From Shewanella benthica (GTDB taxonomy: Bacteria; Pseudomonadota; Gammaproteobacteria; Enterobacterales; Shewanellaceae), in NCBI GenBank assembly GCA_023284085.1, contig JAKVHY010000002.1:124001-188000 (forward strand): DNA of 64,000 nucleotides, given 5' to 3'. The notes under the pieces were generated by a model, which was not told the origin of the DNA, ran no database searches, and worked only from the letters and a program-made list of their open reading frames with translations. The first letter of the stretch is position 1, and each line of letters begins with the position of its first letter. Made by a program: the position numbers and the translations under genes. Shown here one piece after another: positions 30,326 through 40,210 of the stretch.

Positions 30326-30529
30326 CTATATTTTGAAACAAGCGAAACTCCCCTCGCAGCTAAACACTATGCTGCTCATTGCAGAACTCCGCCAGCTATA
30401 CAATAACAACTCTTTGGTAGCCAACTCATTAATACCATGTAAAACCAACAAACAGTCTAGGTTTACGTGAATACCAAGGGAAGCAATTAAGGCAAGAACG
30501 AGTAGCTTTAATGGTTTTTTATGGCTCAT
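30326..30529 (-). CDS. Hypothetical short protein with signal-like N-terminus
   Basis: 67 aa, starting MSHKKPLKLLVLALIASLGI with AAGGAAATTG before the ATG: a plausible secretion signal. After about residue 25 the sequence has no recognisable pattern and overlaps the opposite open frame. It could be the start of a truncated exported protein. Low confidence. Confidence 0.25.
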   Translation of the reverse strand: MSHKKPLKLLVLALIASLGIHVNLDCLLVLHGINELATKELLLYSWRSSAMSSIVFSCEGSFACFKI

Positions 30530-30673
30530 ATCAATTTCCTTATGTTGAAGTAGAAAACAATATGAGTTTCAATTTTTAGGATGTTATGACAATTCTATTT
30601 TTCTCTTAAATACAGAGAAAATAGAGAAATTCTAGATTTTTGATGAGGGCGACAGGTGACTCTACTAGCAAAG

Positions 30674-31537
30674 TCACTTATCAGTTAAAGCATATCGCCT
30701 GGAAAGCTTGATATAGAGAAACAGCGACAGAAAAATCACACAACCGCCCAGCGCCTTTCGTAGCTCCAACGTCTCATCCAACATAGTGATACTCAGCATC
30801 ATGGTCCAGATAGGCTCTAGAATCATGATTAACGCGGCGGTTTCCATCTTTACAGAATATTGCCCCATAGTTTGCAATAAGTAACGTATCGAAGTCGCAA
30901 AAATGGTAGAAATAACAAACCAAAAAATTAAGTTTCGACTAAATTCAAAAGTATATTCTTGAGTAAAGCCAACATAAACTACACCCACAATACCTACCGT
31001 AAATAGCTGCAAACATATTGAAACTAACGGAGTGAGTTGGCTGCTGATTTTCTTATTCAGCACGAAGTGAATAGAAAGAAGTACCGCTGCAAGCAGAAAA
31101 GACAGCTGACTTGTATCGACTTGCCAGCCATTGCCTAACGTCAGCAACATCATACCCATCATGCTGACAGGCAAGGCTAACCAAAATGCTTTGTTCGGCT
31201 TAACCTGAAAAAGCATCCATGAGGTCACCGGGGCAATGATCATAGCTAAGCTCATGATAAACGCCCCTTCAGACAAGCTGCTGCTAATCGACACGGCATA
31301 GACCCAAACTTGCAATGCGAGCCCGAGAAAGACACCGACGCCACAGGCCAAGAGAACCTGCTTAAGGGTTAACTTCACCACATGCTTATAGCAGAACGGC
31401 AGTAAGACAAGACTGGCAAGCAGGAACCTTATCGCAATAAACGCCTCACCAGGCATCTCCAAAACCACTAATTTAGACGCTATCCAACCTAGTGCAGCCA
31501 GTAAGGTGGCTATAAATAGGTACAACTCTGCACGCAT
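30674..31537 (-). CDS. EamA/DMT-family permease
   Basis: About 287 aa with ten membrane helices in two repeated EamA halves, the drug/metabolite transporter plan. Typical motifs are GEAFIAIRFLLASLVLLPF in helix 2 and MILEPIWTMMLSITMLDE near the end of the second half. ATG 31537 with AGAGAG upstream is preferred; an ATG at 31555 adds six residues. Members export amino acids or metabolites; the substrate here is unknown. It is a single gene, with a terminator of the next upstream gene at 31651. Confidence 0.85.
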   Translation of the reverse strand: MRAELYLFIATLLAALGWIASKLVVLEMPGEAFIAIRFLLASLVLLPFCYKHVVKLTLKQVLLACGVGVFLGLALQVWVYAVSISSSLSEGAFIMSLAMIIAPVTSWMLFQVKPNKAFWLALPVSMMGMMLLTLGNGWQVDTSQLSFLLAAVLLSIHFVLNKKISSQLTPLVSICLQLFTVGIVGVVYVGFTQEYTFEFSRNLIFWFVISTIFATSIRYLLQTMGQYSVKMETAALIMILEPIWTMMLSITMLDETLELRKALGGCVIFLSLFLYIKLSRRYALTDK

Positions 31538-31650
31538 CAACGACTCTCTTCTCATTGTGTTGGCTTGAAATCAAGAAACTGACAGTTAAATTTGAGCGCA
31601 TCAAGCGAAATGATACAGACTCAGCTCAGGCTCTAGTTCTGTAGTAAAAA

Positions 31651-31686
31651 ACAAAAAAGCAACCACGCGCGATTGCGGGGTTGCTC
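31651..31686 (-). terminator. Terminator after the 76-aa membrane-protein gene
   Basis: On the minus strand AGCAACC...GGTTGCT (31658-31664 and 31679-31685), with inner CGC/GCG pairs, is followed by TTTTTTGTTTTTT. Confidence 0.85.
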
Positions 31687-31767
31687 TCTATAGTATCGAG
31701 CCGATCTTAGCGTACCTTGGCAGGTATAACTACAGGCTGGCTCACAATAAAAACTAGGTTTGATTTA

Positions 31768-31998
31768 CTACTGATGCTTTTCAGTTTCCCGCATAACCAG
31801 AATAAAGGTCAGGTACATTTTGGTTGGTAAAGACAATGCCATGCCAAAGGCCACACACATGGCACTGATCATGATGCCTGTTACGCCCATAGCTTCGATC
31901 GTCTCGTTAAAATTGTGCAAGTAAATACCAAGCAGGATTAAACAAATACCGACGGTGATACTGATTTTTAAGATTAGAATTAACTTATCATCTGTCAC
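31768..31998 (-). CDS. Conserved-looking 76-aa two-helix membrane protein
   Basis: Two hydrophobic segments (about 6-26 and 36-56), short polar ends, Lys/Glu at the C-terminus. I do not recognise a family. The existence of a decayed second copy at 28860-29012 and a good terminator support that it is a real gene. GGAGG lies close upstream of the ATG. Confidence 0.6.
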   Translation of the reverse strand: MTDDKLILILKISITVGICLILLGIYLHNFNETIEAMGVTGIMISAMCVAFGMALSLPTKMYLTFILVMRETEKHQ

Positions 31999-32073
31999 TA
32001 TTGCTCCTCCATTATCAGCATCATGTTCGACTAATATATTGAACCTATCAGCCCTGTTACACCTTGATTAAGA

Positions 32074-35000
32074 TCAAAGACTCAACTTGTCCTCAATCAC
32101 GGCAAGCTGTTTAGTCTGATACCAATGCTTTCTTAAACTTTGATAGAACTTTAGATCAAGCTTGTCTTCTGTAGAGACTATCAACAAAAAGTCGCTATCG
32201 TCATTCAGCAGCACGGTAATATTCGTTGCTTGATCTACGCCCTCGCCAAACTCCACCTTAAGATTTTTTACATCAACGAAATCAGCTGTAGCGACCTTAA
32301 GCTCGCCGTCTTCTTCCCAATAAGAGAACACAGATGAATGGGTAAACCCGTTACCATCTTCTTCGTAACTGATGATCCCATCACTATAGAACATCAAGAT
32401 ATCTTCATTTTCCTTTAGGATCTGATTATCATGCATAAAGTTGATATTACTTTGCCAAACCTCATCGCCGGTCATGATTTTACCCGGCGGAAAAATGGTT
32501 AGATCACTGCCAATATCGAACAGTATCCAGGGGATAAAGAGCAACGAAACCACTGTGTGCCGTATTTTCCAGGCTGAATTATCAATATAGGCTTCAGAGT
32601 TTCTGCCATTGAGCTTAATGATATAATTGATCAAAGGAAACAAGAGTATTGGTGCTGCTAACACGCCAGCTAGATACCAATCATCTGAATTATACGTGTA
32701 ATTAGCAATGAAGAAGAGAATTGCAGCCACAACACCAATGCTCATTGGCATTATGCTATTTCTGTTATATCTCTCCTTACTATCTTCGACTAGATGAGCA
32801 AATAAGCCGTAGTACCAAAACGGACTAAAAATCCCCCTGGCGATTGGCATGATCCCTAGCTGCTCGGTCTGATTGACATATTTCCAGTTTCTATACATCC
32901 AATAGCTGATGTATATTCCTCCCGTAGAGAGTGACAAAAAGAACAGTTTACGTCTTGATACTGGATAATACTTTTCATCCGAATACTCGAGTCGACTTTT
33001 TGAATCAAAGCGCCAAGTCACAATGGCGTATATTAAACCTAAGATGTACAGCAACACACAAAGTAAAATCAGTTTTTCTTTTTTATCAAGAGTATCGCTA
33101 ATAACAGAATCTAACTCGCTGGCTTCACTCACTGCTGGAGTAGCGATCCCTTCGCCATATGTCATCACAGAGTAGTACAGCGAGCCTTCAACCTGGTTAA
33201 CTGAGTTAATGTAGTCGCCTATATTCATCGCAGCGATATATTCAGTTTTAGACTCATAATTAAACGTTAGCGTTAACGTTTTCTCTGCATCGTTGAAGTT
33301 GGATGTAAATTCATAGATAAAATACGGGTTGCTCTCCGTTGTGGTTTCATTTGGAAACTCCCAATCTCCATTTGAGACCTTTATATGGATCTTGTGAGTG
33401 ATTTTATTAGGATATCGGGTGACAAATGGCGATTGGCGATTGGCATTTTTTGGTTTTCTTAAGGCATTCTCGATCGAGTAACTGACAAAACCGACAGTAA
33501 AATCGTCCCCATCAGGCTGCCATGCATTGTCTATCTGATAAGCTTCTTGTGTGTTAAGAACCCCGGTTTGCTCATTGTCATCGATGATGAGTTTATTGGC
33601 CGATGTTATGTCTGGAAAGTCTTTTCGATAATAATCTTCATAACGAGTCTGAAGGGCTTTTAAACCTATATCTTCGAGCTGATAACGAAGTGATTGAGCC
33701 CGATCACCTTGATACTGACTCTTAACAGATAATGACGCCGGCCCCTTAAAACCTGCACTTAAATCATATGATTCAGTCACGATTAGCTGTGATTTAGGAT
33801 CTCGCAAGCTTAGCTCAGTCAGAGCACTAACCCCAGATTTAATCACCAGCCCATAGTGATAATTGGCCTGATAGATATCTTCTAGCGGCCCTTTTTGATA
33901 ATTTATAGTAGGGTCTAACCAATACGTTTGCCCCAACACTTGTACTTTGGCAATCACATGGTTAAACGCATTGATCGATACAGGCAGATCGAGCAAGTCA
34001 TGACCATAATCGGTATTGACTAAAACCGGATAGGCACCGATATCGAGTCCGTTAAGCAGCGCGGTAAACAGCATCACCTTATCTTTGCAGTCACCATAAC
34101 GCCTGTTTAGCGTATCTTCGGCCAATGATGGCTGATGAGAATTGACGCCCATTTCAAGACCTAAATAACGGATCTGATCTTGAACATAATTAAGCGCTAA
34201 CATCACCCGTTTATTAGAGTCTCTGGTTTGTAACTTAATATCCTCAATGACTCGACTCACCTCTTCACCAGCCACAGAACCTTGGCTATAAAGCGGTATA
34301 GCCCAATCGACAACTTGATCCCAGGAATTCAATTCAGAAAAATAAACGGCAGCGAACGGCTTGTACCAGGAGGGAGTATTGTCATCCTGTAAGAGTACGG
34401 GGCTATCAGTACGTACAATGGCATATTCAATATAAGCGTCATTATCTATAGTCAGCTTGCTCTCGATGACAGTGTCTTGAGTATTTTTGACATCGACATA
34501 TAAAGGATTTTGTTTCCCCCAAAGCACTCTTAGGCTCTGGACATTAATAGGGAAAGACCACTGTAAAGGTCGCTGGAAGGAGAATATATTCTGATAGACA
34601 GGGTTAGCGCCACGAATAGAATAACTGTACTCGATAATGTCACCCACTCGCACATCATCTAAAATAACGTGAGCCGTTAAACGCCCATCATAGAGCCCTT
34701 GTTCGATACGACCCTCTTGCTTTAACAAAGATATATCACTGACTAATAGCTTATCTATGATTTCAGAATGTCGAATGATCTGCATAGAATGAAACGTCAG
34801 TGATTCATATAGCGGATCGAAGTCCACTGCTATCTGAGCGATTTTATCTAAACCTCTTTGATTAACCACTAACTGGCGTAAACGCGTAAAACGAACCTGA
34901 GGGCTAGATTCGTCAACCTTCAATTGATTATCTACCAGTAAGTAATAGTTACCTGAGCCAATGTCTTCTACCGGGATCTTCTCCGGTGTCGCAGTATCCG

Positions 35001-35130
35001 TTATCTGTACCCAAGCAGGAACGGGGCCGATTTCAAGGGTATATTCTGCCGCAGCGAATGACACTTGAGGTAATAATACCAGTAGTAACATAGCCTGGAG
35101 ATAACAGAATAATCGGCGAGCTTGAGACAT
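32074..35130 (-). CDS. DUF3857 and transglutaminase-like exported protein with membrane C-terminus
   Basis: 1018 aa from ATG 35130, which opens a signal peptide ending SFA; an ATG at 35184 adds 18 residues and has no better ribosome site. DUF3857 domain (about 50-250; GRLTAHVILDDVRVGDIIEYSYS), then a transglutaminase-like domain with the triad: Cys in LNRRYGDCKDKVML, His in NAFNHVIAKV and Asp in YWLDPTINY. Next comes DUF2569/DUF4234-like material: a membrane helix (KLILLCVLLYILGLIYAIV), then several more helices with YWMYRNWKYVNQTEQ, and a soluble tail. It is isolated. The domain pair is common in Bacteroidetes and Proteobacteria, with no proven function; an amidase or protease-like activity is possible. 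Confidence 0.8.
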   Translation of the reverse strand: MSQARRLFCYLQAMLLLVLLPQVSFAAAEYTLEIGPVPAWVQITDTATPEKIPVEDIGSGNYYLLVDNQLKVDESSPQVRFTRLRQLVVNQRGLDKIAQIAVDFDPLYESLTFHSMQIIRHSEIIDKLLVSDISLLKQEGRIEQGLYDGRLTAHVILDDVRVGDIIEYSYSIRGANPVYQNIFSFQRPLQWSFPINVQSLRVLWGKQNPLYVDVKNTQDTVIESKLTIDNDAYIEYAIVRTDSPVLLQDDNTPSWYKPFAAVYFSELNSWDQVVDWAIPLYSQGSVAGEEVSRVIEDIKLQTRDSNKRVMLALNYVQDQIRYLGLEMGVNSHQPSLAEDTLNRRYGDCKDKVMLFTALLNGLDIGAYPVLVNTDYGHDLLDLPVSINAFNHVIAKVQVLGQTYWLDPTINYQKGPLEDIYQANYHYGLVIKSGVSALTELSLRDPKSQLIVTESYDLSAGFKGPASLSVKSQYQGDRAQSLRYQLEDIGLKALQTRYEDYYRKDFPDITSANKLIIDDNEQTGVLNTQEAYQIDNAWQPDGDDFTVGFVSYSIENALRKPKNANRQSPFVTRYPNKITHKIHIKVSNGDWEFPNETTTESNPYFIYEFTSNFNDAEKTLTLTFNYESKTEYIAAMNIGDYINSVNQVEGSLYYSVMTYGEGIATPAVSEASELDSVISDTLDKKEKLILLCVLLYILGLIYAIVTWRFDSKSRLEYSDEKYYPVSRRKLFFLSLSTGGIYISYWMYRNWKYVNQTEQLGIMPIARGIFSPFWYYGLFAHLVEDSKERYNRNSIMPMSIGVVAAILFFIANYTYNSDDWYLAGVLAAPILLFPLINYIIKLNGRNSEAYIDNSAWKIRHTVVSLLFIPWILFDIGSDLTIFPPGKIMTGDEVWQSNINFMHDNQILKENEDILMFYSDGIISYEEDGNGFTHSSVFSYWEEDGELKVATADFVDVKNLKVEFGEGVDQATNITVLLNDDSDFLLIVSTEDKLDLKFYQSLRKHWYQTKQLAVIEDKLSL

Positions 35131-35468
35131 ACAGCTTGTGTAGAAATGAATAGAAGTGAAGATTGAAATAGACAAGTTCAGCATCCTTTGCTGTTGAAGA
35201 ACGAATATAGATCGTTATGGGTTCATACCCATAGGTATTAAGCACCAAATTTAGCATTGAAAGCAACATTCTATATGAAAATCATTAATATATTAAAGCG
35301 ACTTACACTCAACTAACTTTACATTTACTTAATTCGCAGACAATTTGATTGATGCGTTCGCTTTGCACCAGAGATGCGAAGGCTCCGGAATAATACCAAT
35401 AGCTATTCCAAAACGGCATCAAAATGCAGGACGACATGGTTTACTGACCCAGTTTGTCTAAACCCGAA

Positions 35469-35873
35469 TTACCAAGAATCAGCATAGAAGCGTGCTGTTC
35501 TGGCTTCGGCCGTGGTGCAATCGGTAATGTGTATCAGTTCAGCCAAGGTGATGTTGGGGTTGTCTGTGATCATACGAGCGAGTTTTGTCTCTAAAGGTTC
35601 TAGCTTGTCTGTATGATCAAGCAAAGCTGTGTCAATCTTTTGAATAAGGTAACGAAAACCACCTGCATTTTCCGTTTTCAGTAGCTCAGTTTTCAATCCT
35701 GCTGAATAGGATTGAATCTTGATAGCTTCACCTGAGACACTCCAATTTCTGGAGCGACGCACACGCTTAAGCTCGCAGTGATATTGCCGTGCAATAACTT
35801 TGGCTTGGTTAACATCTTCCCTTCCTATGCGATGAATTAGGGAGGGAAGTGAGATAGTAATATTTTCAATCAT
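35469..35873 (-). CDS. RRF_GI-type ('ribosome recycling factor family') small protein
   Basis: 134 aa. Opens MIENITISLPSLIHRIGREDV and has ELKRVRRSRNWSVSGEA, then a C-terminal NITLAELIHITDCTTAEAR. This matches a short Vibrio/Shewanella family annotated as ribosome recycling factor family (RRF_GI); despite the name it lacks the RRF fold length (185 aa), so a role in ribosome recycling is not supported. It sits just downstream of gltS. A shortened paralogue lies at 37542-37754, on the other side of gltS. Confidence 0.65.
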   Translation of the reverse strand: MIENITISLPSLIHRIGREDVNQAKVIARQYHCELKRVRRSRNWSVSGEAIKIQSYSAGLKTELLKTENAGGFRYLIQKIDTALLDHTDKLEPLETKLARMITDNPNITLAELIHITDCTTAEARTARFYADSW

Positions 35874-35956
35874 AGACAGTTGAAAGCTTTTCAGAATACT
35901 CTTTTAATAGTGCCTCTAGCTTAAGAGCTCTTTTGATTGAAGACAATGGAACGGTA

Positions 35957-37186
35957 TTAGAAATACACCATAAAATTAATCACCATAGCATTAACTATAT
36001 CGATAAAGAAACCGCATACCAAGGGCACGACAATGAATGCCTGACGAGCAGCACCGTACTGCTGTGTTACCGCCTGCATGTTTACAATTGCGGTTGCAGT
36101 TGATCCAAGCGTTACACCACCAAAACCAGCACAGATAACTGCAGCGCCATAGTCTTTTCCCATCATACGAAACACGACAAAAGTAGTAAATAACGCCGAC
36201 ATCAAGATCTGCAGACCTACAACGGTACAAATATAAACAACGCTGCCCTCGAGCTTCCAGATCTGCAAGCCCATCAATGCCATGGTCAAAAACATCCCCA
36301 AGCAGAGATCAGAAATGAGTGTTAAACCTTGCTCAGCCTCTGTAGCATAGTTATTTAATCTGGGCCTATTTAAGTAACCTAATAACCAGCGACCTAAGTT
36401 ACCGACTAAAATACCTGCCAGTAAGCACGCCACAAACAGCGGTAACCTAACGCCGGCGGCTTGTAGGGTTTCATTAATACTATAACCAAGCATCATAGAT
36501 ACGTTTAACCACAACCACGCACGTAGCACACCAAAGTAAGTCACACTGATACCAGCCGCTTCCCCGTGGCGAGCGCCGATAGTGAGGTCATCACTAGCGC
36601 TGACTTCAAGCTTATGGCGCTTAATCAAATAAGCGGCAATTGGCCCCCCAATGCAGCAAGCACCAATCAGTCCTAAGGTATTAGACGCGACTCCTAGCTC
36701 TGTCGCATTTGCAATACCAAGTTCGTTTACAAAGGTCGGGGCCCAGGCCATGGTAGTACCTACACCACCCGTTAATGCTACCGATCCAGACATCAAACCA
36801 GCTTTAGGATCGAGTCCAAATAAGCTGGCGATTGTCACCCCTAAAACATTTTGCATTACAATATAACTAGAGGCCAAAAACAACAATATGAGTAGAGGTT
36901 TTCCCCCTTTCAACAATGTTTTAATATCCGCCCGCAAGCCAATACCCGTGAAGAAATAAACCAACAGCCAGTCCATGACTTCCAATTTAAAAGTCAGTTG
37001 GTAGTCGAAAAAATAATACAGAACGCCAACTAACACAGCACAAGAAAAACCACCCACAACAGGCTCAGGAATGCTGTATTTACGTAAAAACTCGTATTTA
37101 ATGGTAAGATATTTACCGTAGAACAGCACCATAATCGCTACAGTAAAAGCTACAAAAGGTGGTACATCGACTATTTCAATCTGCAT
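35957..37186 (-). CDS. gltS: Sodium/glutamate symporter GltS
   Basis: 409-aa inner-membrane carrier, Na+-coupled glutamate uptake, ESS family. About ten helices in two halves. The two re-entrant-loop motifs are visible: GSVALTGGVGTTMAWAP in the first half and AGFGGVTLGSTATAIVNMQA in the second. N-terminal helix begins after MQIEIVDVPPFVAF. Length close to E. coli GltS (401). Single gene flanked by two paralogous small genes. Confidence 0.93.
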   Translation of the reverse strand: MQIEIVDVPPFVAFTVAIMVLFYGKYLTIKYEFLRKYSIPEPVVGGFSCAVLVGVLYYFFDYQLTFKLEVMDWLLVYFFTGIGLRADIKTLLKGGKPLLILLFLASSYIVMQNVLGVTIASLFGLDPKAGLMSGSVALTGGVGTTMAWAPTFVNELGIANATELGVASNTLGLIGACCIGGPIAAYLIKRHKLEVSASDDLTIGARHGEAAGISVTYFGVLRAWLWLNVSMMLGYSINETLQAAGVRLPLFVACLLAGILVGNLGRWLLGYLNRPRLNNYATEAEQGLTLISDLCLGMFLTMALMGLQIWKLEGSVVYICTVVGLQILMSALFTTFVVFRMMGKDYGAAVICAGFGGVTLGSTATAIVNMQAVTQQYGAARQAFIVVPLVCGFFIDIVNAMVINFMVYF

Positions 37187-37541
37187 TTATGTTTCCTTTG
37201 TAGTGCGTTCTGACTTACTTTTTACTTACCATGTCCTTAGGAATAACCTGAGATATAGCATCTATATCAGTCACCACCTCAAACCTGTCGAGTAAACGGA
37301 TAATGCTAAGGCAAGTGATAAAGGAGCTAAGTTAACAGGGGGTTGCTCTATTTGAGATTGTCATTACACACTTCCTAGTAATTTACAGGAACAGTGTAAA
37401 TGTTTACTCTGCCTAGATAATCAGCTCAATCCACACAACATCGTCATGAATTTCATGACAAACATGGCAATGCCAAGAAACTCATAACTTTAGGACATCC
37501 AAATAAACTAAATAGGTGCCACAGTTAATTTCCGTTAATTT

Positions 37542-37754
37542 TTATTTTGTCAGTGAAATTAGCAACAGCTGACATGAGCAAAAGTCTTTATGAAAGCGTA
37601 TTGTTCTCGCTTCAGCCTGGGGGCTATCGGTGACGTGTATGAATTCGGACAAGGTGATGCTGAAGGGGTCACGAATCAGACGTTCCAGCTTGACCTCTTC
37701 CCTGCCTACTCGGTGAATAAGCGAAGGAAGTGAGACACTTATATATTCAATCAT
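37542..37754 (-). pseudogene. Shortened paralogue of the RRF_GI-type gene
   Basis: From ATG 37754 it reads MIEYISVSLPSLIHRVGREEV, like the copy at 35873, and then jumps to LERLIRDPFSITLSEFIHVT with about 65 residues missing in the middle. The frame is still open (70 codons), so it may be expressed, but the central basic part (ELKRVRRSRNW in the other copy) is gone. Interpreted as an internal in-frame deletion of a duplicated gene. Confidence 0.65.
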
Positions 37755-37829
37755 GGCTGTATGCCATACATTACAAACAACACAGTCAAGAGATGACACT
37801 AACCAACAAAGATACATGCCACATCATTT

Positions 37830-38526
37830 ATCACTTCAAGCTCTCAACCTTAACCAATTTCACTATTTCAAGACCCAAAACGTGAACCTAACCATAGATA
37901 TCTTTATTGCTCTTAAGAAGCTGAAAATTTTACAGTTTTTGAAAAAACAGCGGTGATACCTTTAATTTATCGTTTTAAAGAACACCAAATTGGAGTAAAC
38001 AATGTCATTTTAATGAGCGGCATTGGAGTCACTAGCCTGCTGTTTATTTATAACGATATAGTCAGCCATTGTTATTTCACTTTGCTAGAATTAACAAAGC
38101 CAGCGGGTTAAAGAACATAAAGTCCCTAGCCACAAACACATCGTTAAGCGTAAATTCATTGTCAACACCCCAAACATCGCTGCTGTTAGCCTATAAATAA
38201 GCAGCTTTGTTAAGCGCTATCTACCCATGCGCAATAATAAAAAGGCATATATTCAGAGCTATCTCACTAATGGAAAGGGTTGTAAGGGTTGCACGGGGAC
38301 TAGGCAATGACATCCATGTAAAAGGCCGGTTAGCCATTTGATAGGCAGGCAGGACAGGACGCCTTAATACTTTCAATACAGGAATGAGGGATGCGTGAGA
38401 AAGGTCATACATCCCGCTAAAGAGGTCGCTCGAGCTTCACTCACGTCTCTTAAAACATCCAAAATCGAATATGATAAGGATGGGTAAAACTCAAGGACTC
38501 AAGCCACGATTGCCGGGCTTATTGGT
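37830..38526. other. Gene-free stretch
   Basis: About 700 bases between the shortened RRF_GI paralogue and the DUF3083 gene. Only short frames without ribosome sites or family patterns are present. I see no RNA gene or clear repeat. Confidence 0.5.
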
Positions 38527-39603
38527 TTACAGTTCCGATTTTTGATAACTAATATGTTGATGGAACCGCACAATGAGTTCTTCGCGTGATTTATCTAACC
38601 CTAATTCAGACGTAAAGCTCTTTAACGCATCTTCAACTCGATTCAAATAACGCCCAAGACCGCCATCCTTACAGTCTTTTACTCCTGCGGCTATAGTAAA
38701 ATTCACCGTTTCGACTAAGCGGTTACCGTCCCAATGACGAATAAATTGTTGCTCTTCTACATTGGGATCGAAGCCGAGCATTTGTACTTCGTCGGTACCC
38801 TCAACTTGATCGTATTTACTGTTACGTACAAGTGGCGTTAGCCCATTAGCCACCATAGCAATTCGCTTAAGTTGCTTAGCCGATGTAGCTTGGATAAATG
38901 CATCCTCTAGCTTCTGATACAGTGGCGTAAAGTCATTGGTATGTTCTGCCAATATAGCTTGTTTGAGCTTACGACTTAGAGGCAGTTTTACCGTGACATA
39001 GCATAATGAACCGTGTCCTTCTGGGAGCGGACATTTTCTTGCTTTATATCTGTCGCTGATTGCTCTTAGCTTGTATCCATAACTCTCTTTGTTGCCTTTA
39101 GCTTTGGCGAACAGATCATAAGAGAGATGTTGATGATCACGGATTTTGATTGTGAGATCTTTTTCTGGCAATTGAGGCATCAGTTTAGTGAGGAAAGACT
39201 GCACTTTTATATGAAAATTAGCTGAGTTAATGCGGATGTCTTCACCCGTCGCTAAGAATACAATCCTTATTTTGCGTGCTCGGTAATCATCCTTACTATG
39301 GAGACTTTGCGCTTCATGATACTCAGGATTATAGAAAAATATGATCTGTTCTGCAGTTGGGAAGCAATACGCTTCGGTGTGAAAACGCACTACGGGTAAC
39401 TTATCGTTAGTGATCACATGCACGTTATATAACTCTTCTTGCTCGGCAAGATTGAAAATAACGTGACTAAGCGTCTGATAACACGTGTTGTGATCGGGGT
39501 AATGGGCCAACAACGCATCCGTTACTTTGATTTCTGCAGTGATGTATTGATTGCTTCGAACGTCCTTGGAGATGTACACTTTTTGCTGATGGCTAAGGGA
39601 CAT
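38527..39603 (-). CDS. DUF3083-type protein
   Basis: 358-aa soluble protein. ATG 39603 has AAGGA eight bases upstream; an upstream ATG (39630) is less good. Sequence pattern (QQKVYISKDVRSNQYITAEI at the start, FFYNPEYHEAQSLHSKDDYR, ARKCPLPEGHGSLCYVTVKL) fits the DUF3083 family, which seems confined to Shewanella, Vibrio and relatives. No catalytic motif that I can name, no membrane segments. Single gene. Function unknown. Confidence 0.65.
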   Translation of the reverse strand: MSLSHQQKVYISKDVRSNQYITAEIKVTDALLAHYPDHNTCYQTLSHVIFNLAEQEELYNVHVITNDKLPVVRFHTEAYCFPTAEQIIFFYNPEYHEAQSLHSKDDYRARKIRIVFLATGEDIRINSANFHIKVQSFLTKLMPQLPEKDLTIKIRDHQHLSYDLFAKAKGNKESYGYKLRAISDRYKARKCPLPEGHGSLCYVTVKLPLSRKLKQAILAEHTNDFTPLYQKLEDAFIQATSAKQLKRIAMVANGLTPLVRNSKYDQVEGTDEVQMLGFDPNVEEQQFIRHWDGNRLVETVNFTIAAGVKDCKDGGLGRYLNRVEDALKSFTSELGLDKSREELIVRFHQHISYQKSEL

Positions 39604-39945
39604 ATATATTCCTTGTGATAAGTTAACCATGTGCAGCTTGGTGCTAATGCTAGCAATAAGCTGTTACGACAATTTGTTAAGAGAGCCCTGCGATAAAACA
39701 TGCTTTACCAGCTAGCAATATTATACCCTTCGAGTATGATTTGTTTATTAAAATCAATATGCAAAAAACTCAAGTTAATAAACAAGCCCCCCTTAAAGTT
39801 ATAAGTACACTTATATCATGAATTAGGAAATACTTGACTAGGTCTCGATTTTTATCTCATACGACCTTGTATCGGCAAAGTAGCTAAAAGCTCCATCTCT
39901 TGCAAATTACAATACTCAAGCGATTGATTTATTGCACCTAAGCTA

Positions 39946-40210
39946 ATACCAATCGGTATAAAGGTGTGGTCACTCAGCGAGAGTTTAGCGCTTCAGAGGC
40001 AAGGCAACGAGTGAGGAACATAGTTATTCTACGTTTAAGCTCGTTAACGCCGTATCGGAAGTGCTAAAACTCGCCTTTCAGGAGTGTTTTTGGCAGCCTA
40101 CTTCTGTGTTGAATGAGTTCAAAAGGGATCACCATTCCCTCACTCATCCGCCTTGAATTATGCAGCCAAAAATAACTCTGAGTTGACCACGTTCTTATAC
40201 CGATTGGTAT
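39946..40210. mobile_element. MITE-like element with 27-bp terminal inverted repeats
   Basis: Left end (39946-39972) reads ATACCAATCGGTATAA, four variable bases, then GTGGTCA. The right end (40184-40210) is its inverted copy with 23 of 27 positions identical, including the same spacing. Total 265 bp, no transposase. The interior has a compact hairpin-rich half (GCGAGAGTTTAGCG with GTGCTAAAACTCGC about 100 bases on). The ends are themselves near-palindromic (ATACCAATCGGTAT). No clear target duplication longer than TA. Confidence 0.7.

Noticed and set aside
38221..38412. 63-aa minus-strand frame
   Set aside because: Isolated, no ribosome site and no resemblance to a family.
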